Positions 37,241 through 45,618 of a DNA stretch of 64,000 bases are shown here, in pieces (the first letter of the stretch is position 1; the number at the start of each line of letters is the position of its first letter). The notes under the pieces were generated by a model. That model was not told the origin of the DNA, ran no database searches, and saw only the letters and a program-made list of their open reading frames with translations. Location: NCBI GenBank assembly GCA_022827945.1, contig JAJEIT010000026.1, forward strand, positions 1 to 64,000. Direction: 5' to 3'. Position numbers and translations under genes: made by a program. The DNA is from Dehalococcoidia bacterium. GTDB taxonomy: Bacteria; Chloroflexota; Dehalococcoidia; Tepidiformales; Tepidiformaceae.

Positions 37241-38176
37241 CTACCCCGCCAGCGCCCCCACCTCCGCGACCTCGTCGTCCGTCAGCACCCACTCGACCGC
37301 CGCCGCGTTCGCCTCGAGCTGCTCCGGCTTCGTCGCGCCCGAGATGACGCTCGACACGTGCGACTGCGACGAAAGCCAGGCGATGGCGAGGTCGAGCACC
37401 GTGCGACCGCGCTCCTCCGCCCACGACTCCAGCTTCTCCAGCGTCGCGAAGTTCGCGTCGGTCAGGACGCCCTGGGCTCGTTCGCCCCAGGCCGCCAGCC
37501 GCGTCCCTTCCGCCACCCCCTGCCCCTGCCGGTACTTGCCCGTCAGGAAGCCGCTCGCGAGCGGGAAGTAGGGAAGCATGCCCAGCCCGTGGTGGTTGCA
37601 GGCCGGCACCACCTCCGCCTCCACGCCCCGCTCCATCAGGTTGTAGTGGTTCTGCGCCGAGACCATCTTCGTCAGGTGATGCGTCTCCGCCGTCCAGTGC
37701 GCCTCCGCGATCTGCCAGCCCTTGTAGTTCGAGTTGCCGATGTAGCGAACCTTGCCCGACCGCACCAGGTCGTCGAGCGCCCGCAGCGTCTCCTCGATAG
37801 GCGTGTCCGGGTCGGGCATGTGCATCTGGTAGAGGTCGATGTAGTCGGTCCCGAGCCGCCGCAGGCTCGCCTCGCACGCTTCCGCGATGCGGTGGCGCGA
37901 ACCGCCCCGCTCCATCGGCCCCTCCCCCATCGGCGCCGCGAACTTCGTCGCGATGATCACCTCGTGCCGGCGCGCCCCCAGCGCCCGCCCCAGCATCTCC
38001 TCCGACGCGCCCCGTCCGTACACGTCCGCCGTGTCGAAGAGCGTGATGCCCGCGTCCAGTGCCGCGTTCGTGACCTTCTCCGCGGCCCCGTAGTCGATGC
38101 GCATGCCGAAGTTGTTGCAGCCCAGTCCCGCCAACGAGACATGCAGGCCCGACCGTCCAAGCCGCCGGTACTCCAT
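37241..38176 (-). CDS. Aldo/keto reductase
   Basis: MEYRRLGRSGLHVSLAGLGCNNFG, DTADVYGRGASEEMLGRAL, DYIDLYQMHMPDPDTP. Confidence 0.93.
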   Translation of the reverse strand: MEYRRLGRSGLHVSLAGLGCNNFGMRIDYGAAEKVTNAALDAGITLFDTADVYGRGASEEMLGRALGARRHEVIIATKFAAPMGEGPMERGGSRHRIAEACEASLRRLGTDYIDLYQMHMPDPDTPIEETLRALDDLVRSGKVRYIGNSNYKGWQIAEAHWTAETHHLTKMVSAQNHYNLMERGVEAEVVPACNHHGLGMLPYFPLASGFLTGKYRQGQGVAEGTRLAAWGERAQGVLTDANFATLEKLESWAEERGRTVLDLAIAWLSSQSHVSSVISGATKPEQLEANAAAVEWVLTDDEVAEVGALAG

Positions 38177-38292
38177 CGTTCCCCCTGTCGCCGGTCGCCC
38201 CGGCGCGATGCCGGAGTATACGGGGGAAGGAACCCACGCCTGCCCCGAGGGGGGCTGGGGTAATTCGTCCGCGCTGTTGGTAGGGTCTCACT

Positions 38293-39774
38293 GTGACGTG
38301 CGGAGGAATCAAGCACGGGCTGCGGAGAGCCGCCCGCAATCTCCGGGCAGTGCTCACGGTTCTTCCCTTCGCGGCTCTGTTGCTCGCGCTCGTTGCCTGT
38401 GGTGGTAAAGGGGAGCCAGACCGGGTCACGCCCTCCCCAACGGCTGAAGCGTCGACCACTGGCCCCTCCCCTACCCCGACAGCCACGGCCGCGCCGACCG
38501 CTCCAACCGCGACAGTCTCGCCGGCGGCTCCAACTGCGACTGCCGCCGCCACGGCCACACCAACAGCGTCGCCCGTGCCTCCTGCCCCCACACCCACAGC
38601 GACAACCTCCCCTGCTGCTGCCGTGTCCACAGATGAGTCAACTGAGGCAGCAACTCCCGAGGCCCGTGACGAGCAGCAGGTGTTGAATGTCGAAGGGGTC
38701 GGTGAGGTCGAGGGTCCGGTGGCGGTCTACGCAGAGAGACTGTTCCAGGCGGAAGAGGCTGGACAGCCCCTGAGCCTGTCGAACCAGAAGTTCTTCGCCA
38801 TTGACCTGGGGACAGGCAAGAAGTGGGACATCGTGGATGTCGGGGAGGAATGGCCCCGCGTTCAGGTGGCGGGGGACCGGCTGGTTCTCTGGGACGAGAG
38901 GTTCGACGTCCACCTGGTCTCGCTCGACGGAAAGTCCCAGGTTCTCTCTCAATCCGGCGACGCGCTCCTCCCGGTCGTTTCGCTCGATGGGTCGAAGATA
39001 GCCATTGCCGTCGACGGCACCCCCTCCGGTGAGGCCGATAGCATTGTCGTCCTCGATGTGCAGTCGGGTGACGAGTTGGTCCGCCTTGAGGCTGACGATC
39101 CCCGCATCGACCCCCCACCCTCGGCCGACGACTTCTCACTGGAAGTCTCGCGCTGGGGCATGACTGGAGATGCGCTCCTCGTCAGCGGGCGAGGGACCGG
39201 CAGTTTCGTCGTCACCCTCGATGGCGAAGTCCGTGAGACATCCATCGGAGGCCGGTCTCCAGACCTGCGCTACGGCATTGTCGCAGAGCCGCGCCGCCGT
39301 TCGACGTACGACTCATTGACCGTGATGGAACTCACCACGGGACGTGTGGTGCTCACGCTGACACCGGAGGAGGGCAGCCGCATCTGGGGGTGGTACTGGG
39401 GCGCGCCTCCCTCCCCCGAGTTCATGTACGCGACAGTCCCGGAGAATGCCAGGGACTCCAACGAGCGACGAGCCCAGGCCACCTGGCGCATCGTCGACCT
39501 GGACACCGGCACTACCAGGATTGTGGACATTTTCGACGAGACGCTGCGAGCTGAGTGGCAGTGGATATGGACGATCCAGGACAGTTCCTACACGACGCTC
39601 TGGGGACAGTGCCTGGTTCGCCATCGAAACCTGGATTCCTGCATCGACCTCTTCGAGGGGGCCAACGAGGCGCTCGACGCGCTCTCCGACGACCCCGATC
39701 CCACCGAGGAACCCCGGGATCCATATACCTACTCTCGAAGAACTGAGTTGCTGGGCATCATCTGGCTCGATTAG
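38293..39774 (+). CDS. Lipoprotein with Pro/Thr-rich linker and beta-propeller-like C-terminal region
   Basis: Lipobox LLALVACGGKG; PTPTATAAPTAPTATV linker. Confidence 0.75.
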   Translation: MTCGGIKHGLRRAARNLRAVLTVLPFAALLLALVACGGKGEPDRVTPSPTAEASTTGPSPTPTATAAPTAPTATVSPAAPTATAAATATPTASPVPPAPTPTATTSPAAAVSTDESTEAATPEARDEQQVLNVEGVGEVEGPVAVYAERLFQAEEAGQPLSLSNQKFFAIDLGTGKKWDIVDVGEEWPRVQVAGDRLVLWDERFDVHLVSLDGKSQVLSQSGDALLPVVSLDGSKIAIAVDGTPSGEADSIVVLDVQSGDELVRLEADDPRIDPPPSADDFSLEVSRWGMTGDALLVSGRGTGSFVVTLDGEVRETSIGGRSPDLRYGIVAEPRRRSTYDSLTVMELTTGRVVLTLTPEEGSRIWGWYWGAPPSPEFMYATVPENARDSNERRAQATWRIVDLDTGTTRIVDIFDETLRAEWQWIWTIQDSSYTTLWGQCLVRHRNLDSCIDLFEGANEALDALSDDPDPTEEPRDPYTYSRRTELLGIIWLD

Positions 39775-39785
39775 CCCGCCCGCCC

Positions 39786-40133
39786 CTACCCCGTGAAGCG
39801 CACCACAGGCGTCGTCCGGCCCCAGAGCTCCTCCAGCCGGTAGTACTCCCGCTTCTCCGGTGAGAACACGTGCACGATCACGTCGCCGAAGTCGATCAGC
39901 ACCCAGCCGCTTTCCTTGCGGCCCTCCTGGTGGCGCGGCGGCACGCCGGCCTCCTTGAGTTCGTGCCCCAGCCGTTCCACGATGGCGCTGAACTGCAGCG
40001 GCGAGTGCGCCGTCGCCAGCACGAAGTAGTCGGCGAAGCTCGACGCCTTGCCGATGTCCAGCATTGCGACATCCTCAGCCTGCAGCTCGGAGAGAAGATC
40101 GATGACGCGGTGGGCGAGTGGCTCGGATTCCAG
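39786..40133 (-). CDS. rsfS: Ribosomal silencing factor RsfS (start uncertain)
   Basis: LAHRVIDLLSELQAEDVAMLDIGKASSFADYFVLATAHSPLQFSAIVERL; conserved N-terminus lies upstream of the ORF-track ATG (40064). Confidence 0.85.
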   Translation of the reverse strand: MESEPLAHRVIDLLSELQAEDVAMLDIGKASSFADYFVLATAHSPLQFSAIVERLGHELKEAGVPPRHQEGRKESGWVLIDFGDVIVHVFSPEKREYYRLEELWGRTTPVVRFTG

Positions 40134-40183
40134 AGCGCGCGCTCCATTCCGCCTGGTGCGGACTCTGCGAGAATAGCACAGCC

Positions 40184-41272
40184 GTGAACGCTCCCCGTGT
40201 CGTCTGCGCCATGTCCGGCGGCGTCGATTCCTCCGTCGCCGCCGCCCTCCTCGTCGAGCAGGGCTACGACGTCGTGGGCGTCACCATGCGCCTCTGGACC
40301 GAGGAGCGCCCGGACGAGCTTCGCGGCCACCAGCAGTGCTGCAGCGTCGAGGACATCGACGACGCCCGCCGCGTCGCCGGCCAGCTGGGCATCCGCCACT
40401 ACGTCCTCAACTTCGAGGACGCCTTTCGCGAGCACGTCGTCGACCCCTTCGTCGACGAGTACGCCGCCGGCCGCACCCCCAACCCCTGCGCCCGCTGCAA
40501 CGAGCACATCAAGTACCGCGCCCTCCTCGACCGCCTCCCCGCCTTCGACGCCGGCCTGCTCGCGACCGGCCACTACGCCCGCGTCGCCCGCGGCGAGGAC
40601 GGCGTCCCCCACCGCCTCCTCAGGGGCGTCGACGACTCCAAGGATCAGTCCTACGTCCTCTACATGCTCGGGCAGGAGCAGCTCGCGCGGCTCCTGCTGC
40701 CCGTCGGCGACCTGCGCAAGGACGACGTGCGCGAGGTCGCGCGTCGCACGGGCCTCGATGTTGCGGAGAAGCCCGACAGCGTCGAGATCTGCTTCGTGCC
40801 CGGGAACGACTACCGCGCCTTCGTCACCGAGCGCGTCGAGCCCCGCCCCGGCGAGCTGCGCGACGCCGGCGGCGAGGTGCTCGCCCGCCACGAGGGCGTG
40901 ACCGGCTTCACCGTCGGCCAGCGCAAGGGGCTCGGCGTCGCCCTCGGCGAACCCCGCTACGTGACCGCCATCGACGCCGCCACCAGCGTCGTCACCATCG
41001 GCGAGGAGGACGACCTTTACGCCGACCACGCCGCCGTCGAGGCCGTCACCTGGGTCGCGGGCGCCCCGCCCCCGCTCGGCGAGCCGATAGCGGCAAAGGC
41101 CCGCTACAAGGCCGAGGCCGCCCCCGCCACCCTCGCCGGGGCCGCGGATGGCCTCGCCACCGTGCGCTTCGACCGCCGCCAGCGCGCCCTCACCCCCGGC
41201 CAGGCCGTCGCCTTCTACCGGGGCGACGAGGTGCTCGGCGGCGGCACCATCGTCCGGGCCTGGCGTGACTGA
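40184..41272 (+). CDS. mnmA: tRNA-specific 2-thiouridylase
   Basis: AMSGGVDSSVAAALL, GRTPNPCARCNEHIKY, KDQSYVLYML. Confidence 0.95.
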   Translation: MNAPRVVCAMSGGVDSSVAAALLVEQGYDVVGVTMRLWTEERPDELRGHQQCCSVEDIDDARRVAGQLGIRHYVLNFEDAFREHVVDPFVDEYAAGRTPNPCARCNEHIKYRALLDRLPAFDAGLLATGHYARVARGEDGVPHRLLRGVDDSKDQSYVLYMLGQEQLARLLLPVGDLRKDDVREVARRTGLDVAEKPDSVEICFVPGNDYRAFVTERVEPRPGELRDAGGEVLARHEGVTGFTVGQRKGLGVALGEPRYVTAIDAATSVVTIGEEDDLYADHAAVEAVTWVAGAPPPLGEPIAAKARYKAEAAPATLAGAADGLATVRFDRRQRALTPGQAVAFYRGDEVLGGGTIVRAWRD

Positions 41273-41284
41273 GGCGGCCCGGCG

Positions 41285-43270
41285 GTGAAGCGATGGATGC
41301 TGGCCGTGCTCGTGGCAGCCGTCGCGCTCCCTCTCATGGCGCAGTCCCATTCCGGCGCGCAGTCGAACGGCGCCACTCCCTTCCGGATCGTGCTCTGGCA
41401 AGACGTCGATTCCCCAACCGACCTCTCCCTGAGCGTCCGCCCCGAGGACGGACTCTGGGGTGACCTCGGGACCGTCCCCGTCGAGCTCGCCCGTTTCAAC
41501 GCCTCGCGAAGCTACCGGTACGGCGACCTCGTCGTGGCTGGCGTCGAGATACGTGTCTGGCAGCAGGCCTCCAACGTGCGACGGCACTTCATCAGCGTTC
41601 GCCGCGAGGGCGGTGAGTGGGACGACGTCGGAACCGTCCCCGTCGCCCTGAACTTCCTCAGCGAAAGCGGCCGCTATCGCTTCGGCAGCCTCGCCCTCTC
41701 CCTGCCCGCGCCGGAACCCGACCGCGCCCTGCTGGTCGCCGTGGGAGCCGAGCACTCCTGCGCCCTCCAGGCCTCCGGCGCGATCGTCTGCTGGGGCGAC
41801 AACGCCCGCGGCCAGACTGATGTCCCGCCCGGCCGCTACCGCTCCCTGAGCGCCGGCGAGTGGCACACCTGCGGCCTCACCTACTCCTCCGGGGTGGTCT
41901 GCTGGGGCGACGACTTCAGCGGCCAGACCGACGTTCCGCGGGGCCGCTTCCGGTCCCTGAGCGCCGGCCTCGCCCACACCTGCGCCGTTGCGCGTCTGGG
42001 TGGCGTGGTCTGCTGGGGGGCCAACGGCAACGGCCAGGGCGACCCACCCGCCGGGACCTTCCGCTCCCTGAGCGCCGGCGCCGGCCACACCTGCGGGCTG
42101 CGGAACTCGGGACGCGTCGAGTGCTGGGGCGATAACGCCCGCGGCCAGTCCGACCCGCCCGCCCGCCGCTACCTCTCCATCGCCGCAGGGGCCGACCACA
42201 GCTGCGGCCTGCGCGAGTCCGGCCGGCTCGACTGCTGGGGCGAGGGCCACTGGGGCGGCGCGTCCCGGGGTCCGTACCGCTCCGTGTCCGCGAGCGGCGC
42301 CGCCACCTGTGCGCTCGGCCAGTCCGGCGAGGTCCTGTGCCGCGGCAGCATCCCCGATCCCCCGGCGGGCGCCTACCGCTCCATCAGCGCCGGACCCGCC
42401 CACGCCTGCGCCGTCGACGAGTCCGCCGCTGTCGTCTGCTGGGGGAGCCGCTCCGACTCCGGCGCTGCGGAAGCGCCCGCCGGGACCTACGCCTCGGTCA
42501 GCGCCGGTGATGTGCACACCTGCGCCCGCACAGCGTCGGGAGAGGTGGCCTGCTGGGGCAGCGACGAGAACGGGCGAACCAGCGCCCCCTCGGGGACCTA
42601 CCGCTCGCTCAGCTCGGGCGCGTGGCACAACTGCGCCGTAAACGGTGAAGGCGAAGTCGCGTGCTGGGGCGCCGGCATCGACGGCAGCACCGAAGCGCCA
42701 TCCCGGAGCTACCGGACGGTCAGCGTCGGCTTTGCCCACAGCTGCGGCCTGCGCGACTCGCGGGCGATCGACTGCTGGGGCCTGAACCAGTTCGGCCAGG
42801 CCGATGCGCCGTCGGGACGCTACCGCTTCGTCAGCGCCGGCAACGCCCACACCTGCGCCGTCAGGACCTCGGGCGCGCTCGTCTGCTGGGGAGGCGCCTG
42901 GCACGGCCAGCTCGATGCCCCCTCCGGGAGCTACCGCGCCGTCAGCGCCGGCGGCGACTTCGCCTGCGCCCTGGGCGCAGACCGCGAGCTCGCCTGCTGG
43001 GGCGCCAACGACTACGGCAAGGCTGAGCCGCCCGAGGGGCGCTTCCTCTGGGTGGGGACCGGGCAGCACCACGCCTGCGCCGTCAGCGAAGACGGCGAGA
43101 TGCGCTGCTGGGGCCAGAACAACCACGGCCAGACCGACGCCCCCGAGGGTCGCTTCCGCTCGGTGGACGCGGGCGCCATCCACACCTGCGCCATCCGCGA
43201 CACGGGCGAGGCTGTCTGCTGGGGCCACGAGCTCCACGCCCGCGCCCGCCCCCCCGCCGAACTGCAGTAG
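41285..43270 (+). CDS. Exported RCC1-like repeat protein, two VRVWQ/SRPEGG-like domains plus 14 Cys-pair repeats
   Basis: 14 copies of about 37 aa HTCAxxxSGxVxCWGxNxxGQxDxPxGxYRSVSAG. Confidence 0.85.
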   Translation: MKRWMLAVLVAAVALPLMAQSHSGAQSNGATPFRIVLWQDVDSPTDLSLSVRPEDGLWGDLGTVPVELARFNASRSYRYGDLVVAGVEIRVWQQASNVRRHFISVRREGGEWDDVGTVPVALNFLSESGRYRFGSLALSLPAPEPDRALLVAVGAEHSCALQASGAIVCWGDNARGQTDVPPGRYRSLSAGEWHTCGLTYSSGVVCWGDDFSGQTDVPRGRFRSLSAGLAHTCAVARLGGVVCWGANGNGQGDPPAGTFRSLSAGAGHTCGLRNSGRVECWGDNARGQSDPPARRYLSIAAGADHSCGLRESGRLDCWGEGHWGGASRGPYRSVSASGAATCALGQSGEVLCRGSIPDPPAGAYRSISAGPAHACAVDESAAVVCWGSRSDSGAAEAPAGTYASVSAGDVHTCARTASGEVACWGSDENGRTSAPSGTYRSLSSGAWHNCAVNGEGEVACWGAGIDGSTEAPSRSYRTVSVGFAHSCGLRDSRAIDCWGLNQFGQADAPSGRYRFVSAGNAHTCAVRTSGALVCWGGAWHGQLDAPSGSYRAVSAGGDFACALGADRELACWGANDYGKAEPPEGRFLWVGTGQHHACAVSEDGEMRCWGQNNHGQTDAPEGRFRSVDAGAIHTCAIRDTGEAVCWGHELHARARPPAELQ

Positions 43271-43364
43271 CAGCCCGGGCGTCGGGTAGTCCGGCCGTGT
43301 TCCTGATACCGTGCGGTCCCGTCCCCGAACCGAACCGGCCGGGGCGCTGGGGGAGGAGCAACCG

Positions 43365-45422
43365 GTGAAGAGGTGGGCCCTCGTTCCCCTGCTGCTCGTG
43401 CTTGCCCTCTCCTCCGCGGCGCTTGCGACGGCCGGCGCGCAGTCAGGCCCCACGACCAGGGTCGAGATTCGCGTCTGGCAGCTTGTGGGCAGCGACACCA
43501 CGCTCGCGGTCAGCGTCCGGCCCGAGGGTCGCGCCTGGGCCGACCTGGGCACGATTCCGCTCGACATGAGCGGTCTGACGTCGGATGGCTTCTGGCGCTA
43601 CGGCGATGTCGCGACGGCGGGCGTCGAGGTGCGCGTCTGGCAGCGCTCGACCAGCTACCGGAACCTCTGGATCAGCGCCCGCCCCGAGGGCGGCTCGTGG
43701 GCCGATCTCGGCACGACTGCCCTGCATATGGCGGGACAGACCAGGGATGGGCGCTGGCGCTACGGGGACATCACCCTGGCTGTGTCGGCCCCGACGACGG
43801 CACCAACCCCGACCGAGAGCAGGGACGGCGACAGGGTCGTCACGATCAGCGGAAGCCAGACCCACACCTGTGCGCTGTGGGAATCGGGCCGTCTCGTCTG
43901 CTGGGGACTGGAGGTGGACGCCGCACGGGTGCCGGAGGGGACGTACGTCTCCGTTGGCGTCGCCCACGGCCACACCTGCGCCGTCCGCGCGTCCGGAGAG
44001 CTGACCTGCTGGGGCCTCAATGTGGCGACTGTCACGAGTGTGCCGGCGGGGAACTACCGCTTCGTGAGCGTCGGGTTCTATTCCGCCTGTGCTATTCGCG
44101 ACTCCGGCTCGATCGTCTGCTGGGGGCAGGAGCTTCCCGACGTCGACATGGAGGCGCCGGAAGGGATCTACACCTCGGTCACGGTCGGCTTCGCCCACGC
44201 CTGTGCGCAGCGAGAGTCCGGCGAGATCGTGTGCTGGGGCTGGAATGACTCTGGCCAGACGGATGCCCCCGAAGGCGCGTTCCGCTCCGTCAGCAGTGGC
44301 GAACAGCACACGTGCGCCCTTGGGGACAGGGGCAGGGTGACTTGCTGGGGGAACAACGAGTACGGCCAGGCGGATGTGCCCGCGGGGAGATTCCGTGCGG
44401 TGAGCGCCGGACGCTACCACACCTGCGGGCTCGGAGAGTTGGGCACGGTGGTCTGCTGGGGAGGACCCCAGCGCCGCGCCACCGAAGCCCCCGAGGGGAA
44501 GTTCCGCTTTGTCAGCGCCAGCAACACCTACAGCTTCTCCTGCGGCGAACGCGAACAGGGTGGCCTGCAGTGCTGGGGCGGCGCCCCCACCAACTACGGT
44601 CAGGGCAACGTTCCGGAGGGCGCCTATCAGGATTTCGACACGGGAACATGGTATGTCTGCGCCGTCCGCTCCTCCGGCACGCTTGCCTGCTGGGGATTCG
44701 GCGACTCAAGGGAGACCAGCCCGCCGTCCGGTACCTACACCTCCGTGAGCGCAGGGGGTGACCACGCCTGCGCCGTCCGTCCCTCGGGAGAAGTCGCCTG
44801 CTGGGGGGAGAGCATTTGGGAGTCCGAGAACAGGGGCCAGACCGATGTCCCGGAGGGCCGCTACCGCGCCGTCAGTGCCGGCTACCGTCACACCTGCGGC
44901 CTCCGCACGTCCGGGGAGGTCGTCTGCTGGGGTAGCAACGACCAGGGCCAGCTCGACGCGCCTTCGGGGCAATTCATCTCGGTGAAGGCCGGGCTCCATC
45001 GCTCCTGTGCCGTGCGGGAATCCGGAGAGACCCTCTGCTGGGGTGGTGGAGGAGGGTTCGGGGGTGTCCCCACGATCGCCGGGCGGTACACCAGCGTGGC
45101 TGTTTCCGGGTTCGTCTGCGCCGTCCATCAATCGGGCGAGGTGGACTGCTGGTCAGGACCAGGAGATTCCTTCGCCGATGTGCCGGCCGGCCTCTACCGC
45201 TCGGTGAGCGCCGGCAATAGTCACGCATGTGCGGTCCGGCGATCGGGCGAGGTCGTGTGCTGGGGGAACAACACCTACGGGCAGCTGGATGTCGTGCCCG
45301 GACGCTACACGTCCGTCAGCGCCGGCTGGACGCAGACCTGCGCCCTGCGCGAGTCGGGCGAGCTCGTCTGTTGGGGCACGAAGCCGCACATCGTTGCCAG
45401 GGTCCCGGCCGAACTCCAGTAA
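43365..45422 (+). CDS. Exported RCC1-like repeat protein, tandem paralogue of the preceding gene
   Basis: Signal peptide; two VEVRVWQ...SARPEGGSWADLGT domains; 14 Cys-pair repeats; same PAELQ C-terminus. Confidence 0.87.
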   Translation: MKRWALVPLLLVLALSSAALATAGAQSGPTTRVEIRVWQLVGSDTTLAVSVRPEGRAWADLGTIPLDMSGLTSDGFWRYGDVATAGVEVRVWQRSTSYRNLWISARPEGGSWADLGTTALHMAGQTRDGRWRYGDITLAVSAPTTAPTPTESRDGDRVVTISGSQTHTCALWESGRLVCWGLEVDAARVPEGTYVSVGVAHGHTCAVRASGELTCWGLNVATVTSVPAGNYRFVSVGFYSACAIRDSGSIVCWGQELPDVDMEAPEGIYTSVTVGFAHACAQRESGEIVCWGWNDSGQTDAPEGAFRSVSSGEQHTCALGDRGRVTCWGNNEYGQADVPAGRFRAVSAGRYHTCGLGELGTVVCWGGPQRRATEAPEGKFRFVSASNTYSFSCGEREQGGLQCWGGAPTNYGQGNVPEGAYQDFDTGTWYVCAVRSSGTLACWGFGDSRETSPPSGTYTSVSAGGDHACAVRPSGEVACWGESIWESENRGQTDVPEGRYRAVSAGYRHTCGLRTSGEVVCWGSNDQGQLDAPSGQFISVKAGLHRSCAVRESGETLCWGGGGGFGGVPTIAGRYTSVAVSGFVCAVHQSGEVDCWSGPGDSFADVPAGLYRSVSAGNSHACAVRRSGEVVCWGNNTYGQLDVVPGRYTSVSAGWTQTCALRESGELVCWGTKPHIVARVPAELQ

Positions 45423-45484
45423 TTTCACCGGCGCCCCGCCGTTATTCTTGAGGACGCCTCGGGACGCCTGCTATCCTCACTGGA

Positions 45485-45559
45485 CTCGGGTGACTGGCGA
45501 ATACGCGGAGTACCGCGGGGGAGCTCGAGTAGTTTCAAGCATGGCCGCTCGCCTGGGCC
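45485..45559 (+). ncRNA. ZTP (pfl) riboswitch
   Basis: gggtgactggcgaatacgcggagtaccgcgggggagctcgag...ccgctcgcctgggcc, upstream of purH. Confidence 0.92.
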
Positions 45560-45585
45560 GGTCCGTTCGTTCGGACGGGCCTTTT
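45556..45585 (+). terminator. Attenuator terminator of the ZTP riboswitch
   Basis: ggccggtccgttcgttcggacgggcctttt. Confidence 0.8.
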
Positions 45586-45618
45586 GCTTCTCCGGGAGAG
45601 AAGCAACGGAGGTGAGCC

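Noticed and set aside
39896-43567. 1223-aa minus-strand ORF
   Set aside because: Antisense to mnmA and the first RCC1-like gene; low-complexity GA/AG-rich product from high-GC third positions; no family signature except the RsfS fragment in another frame.
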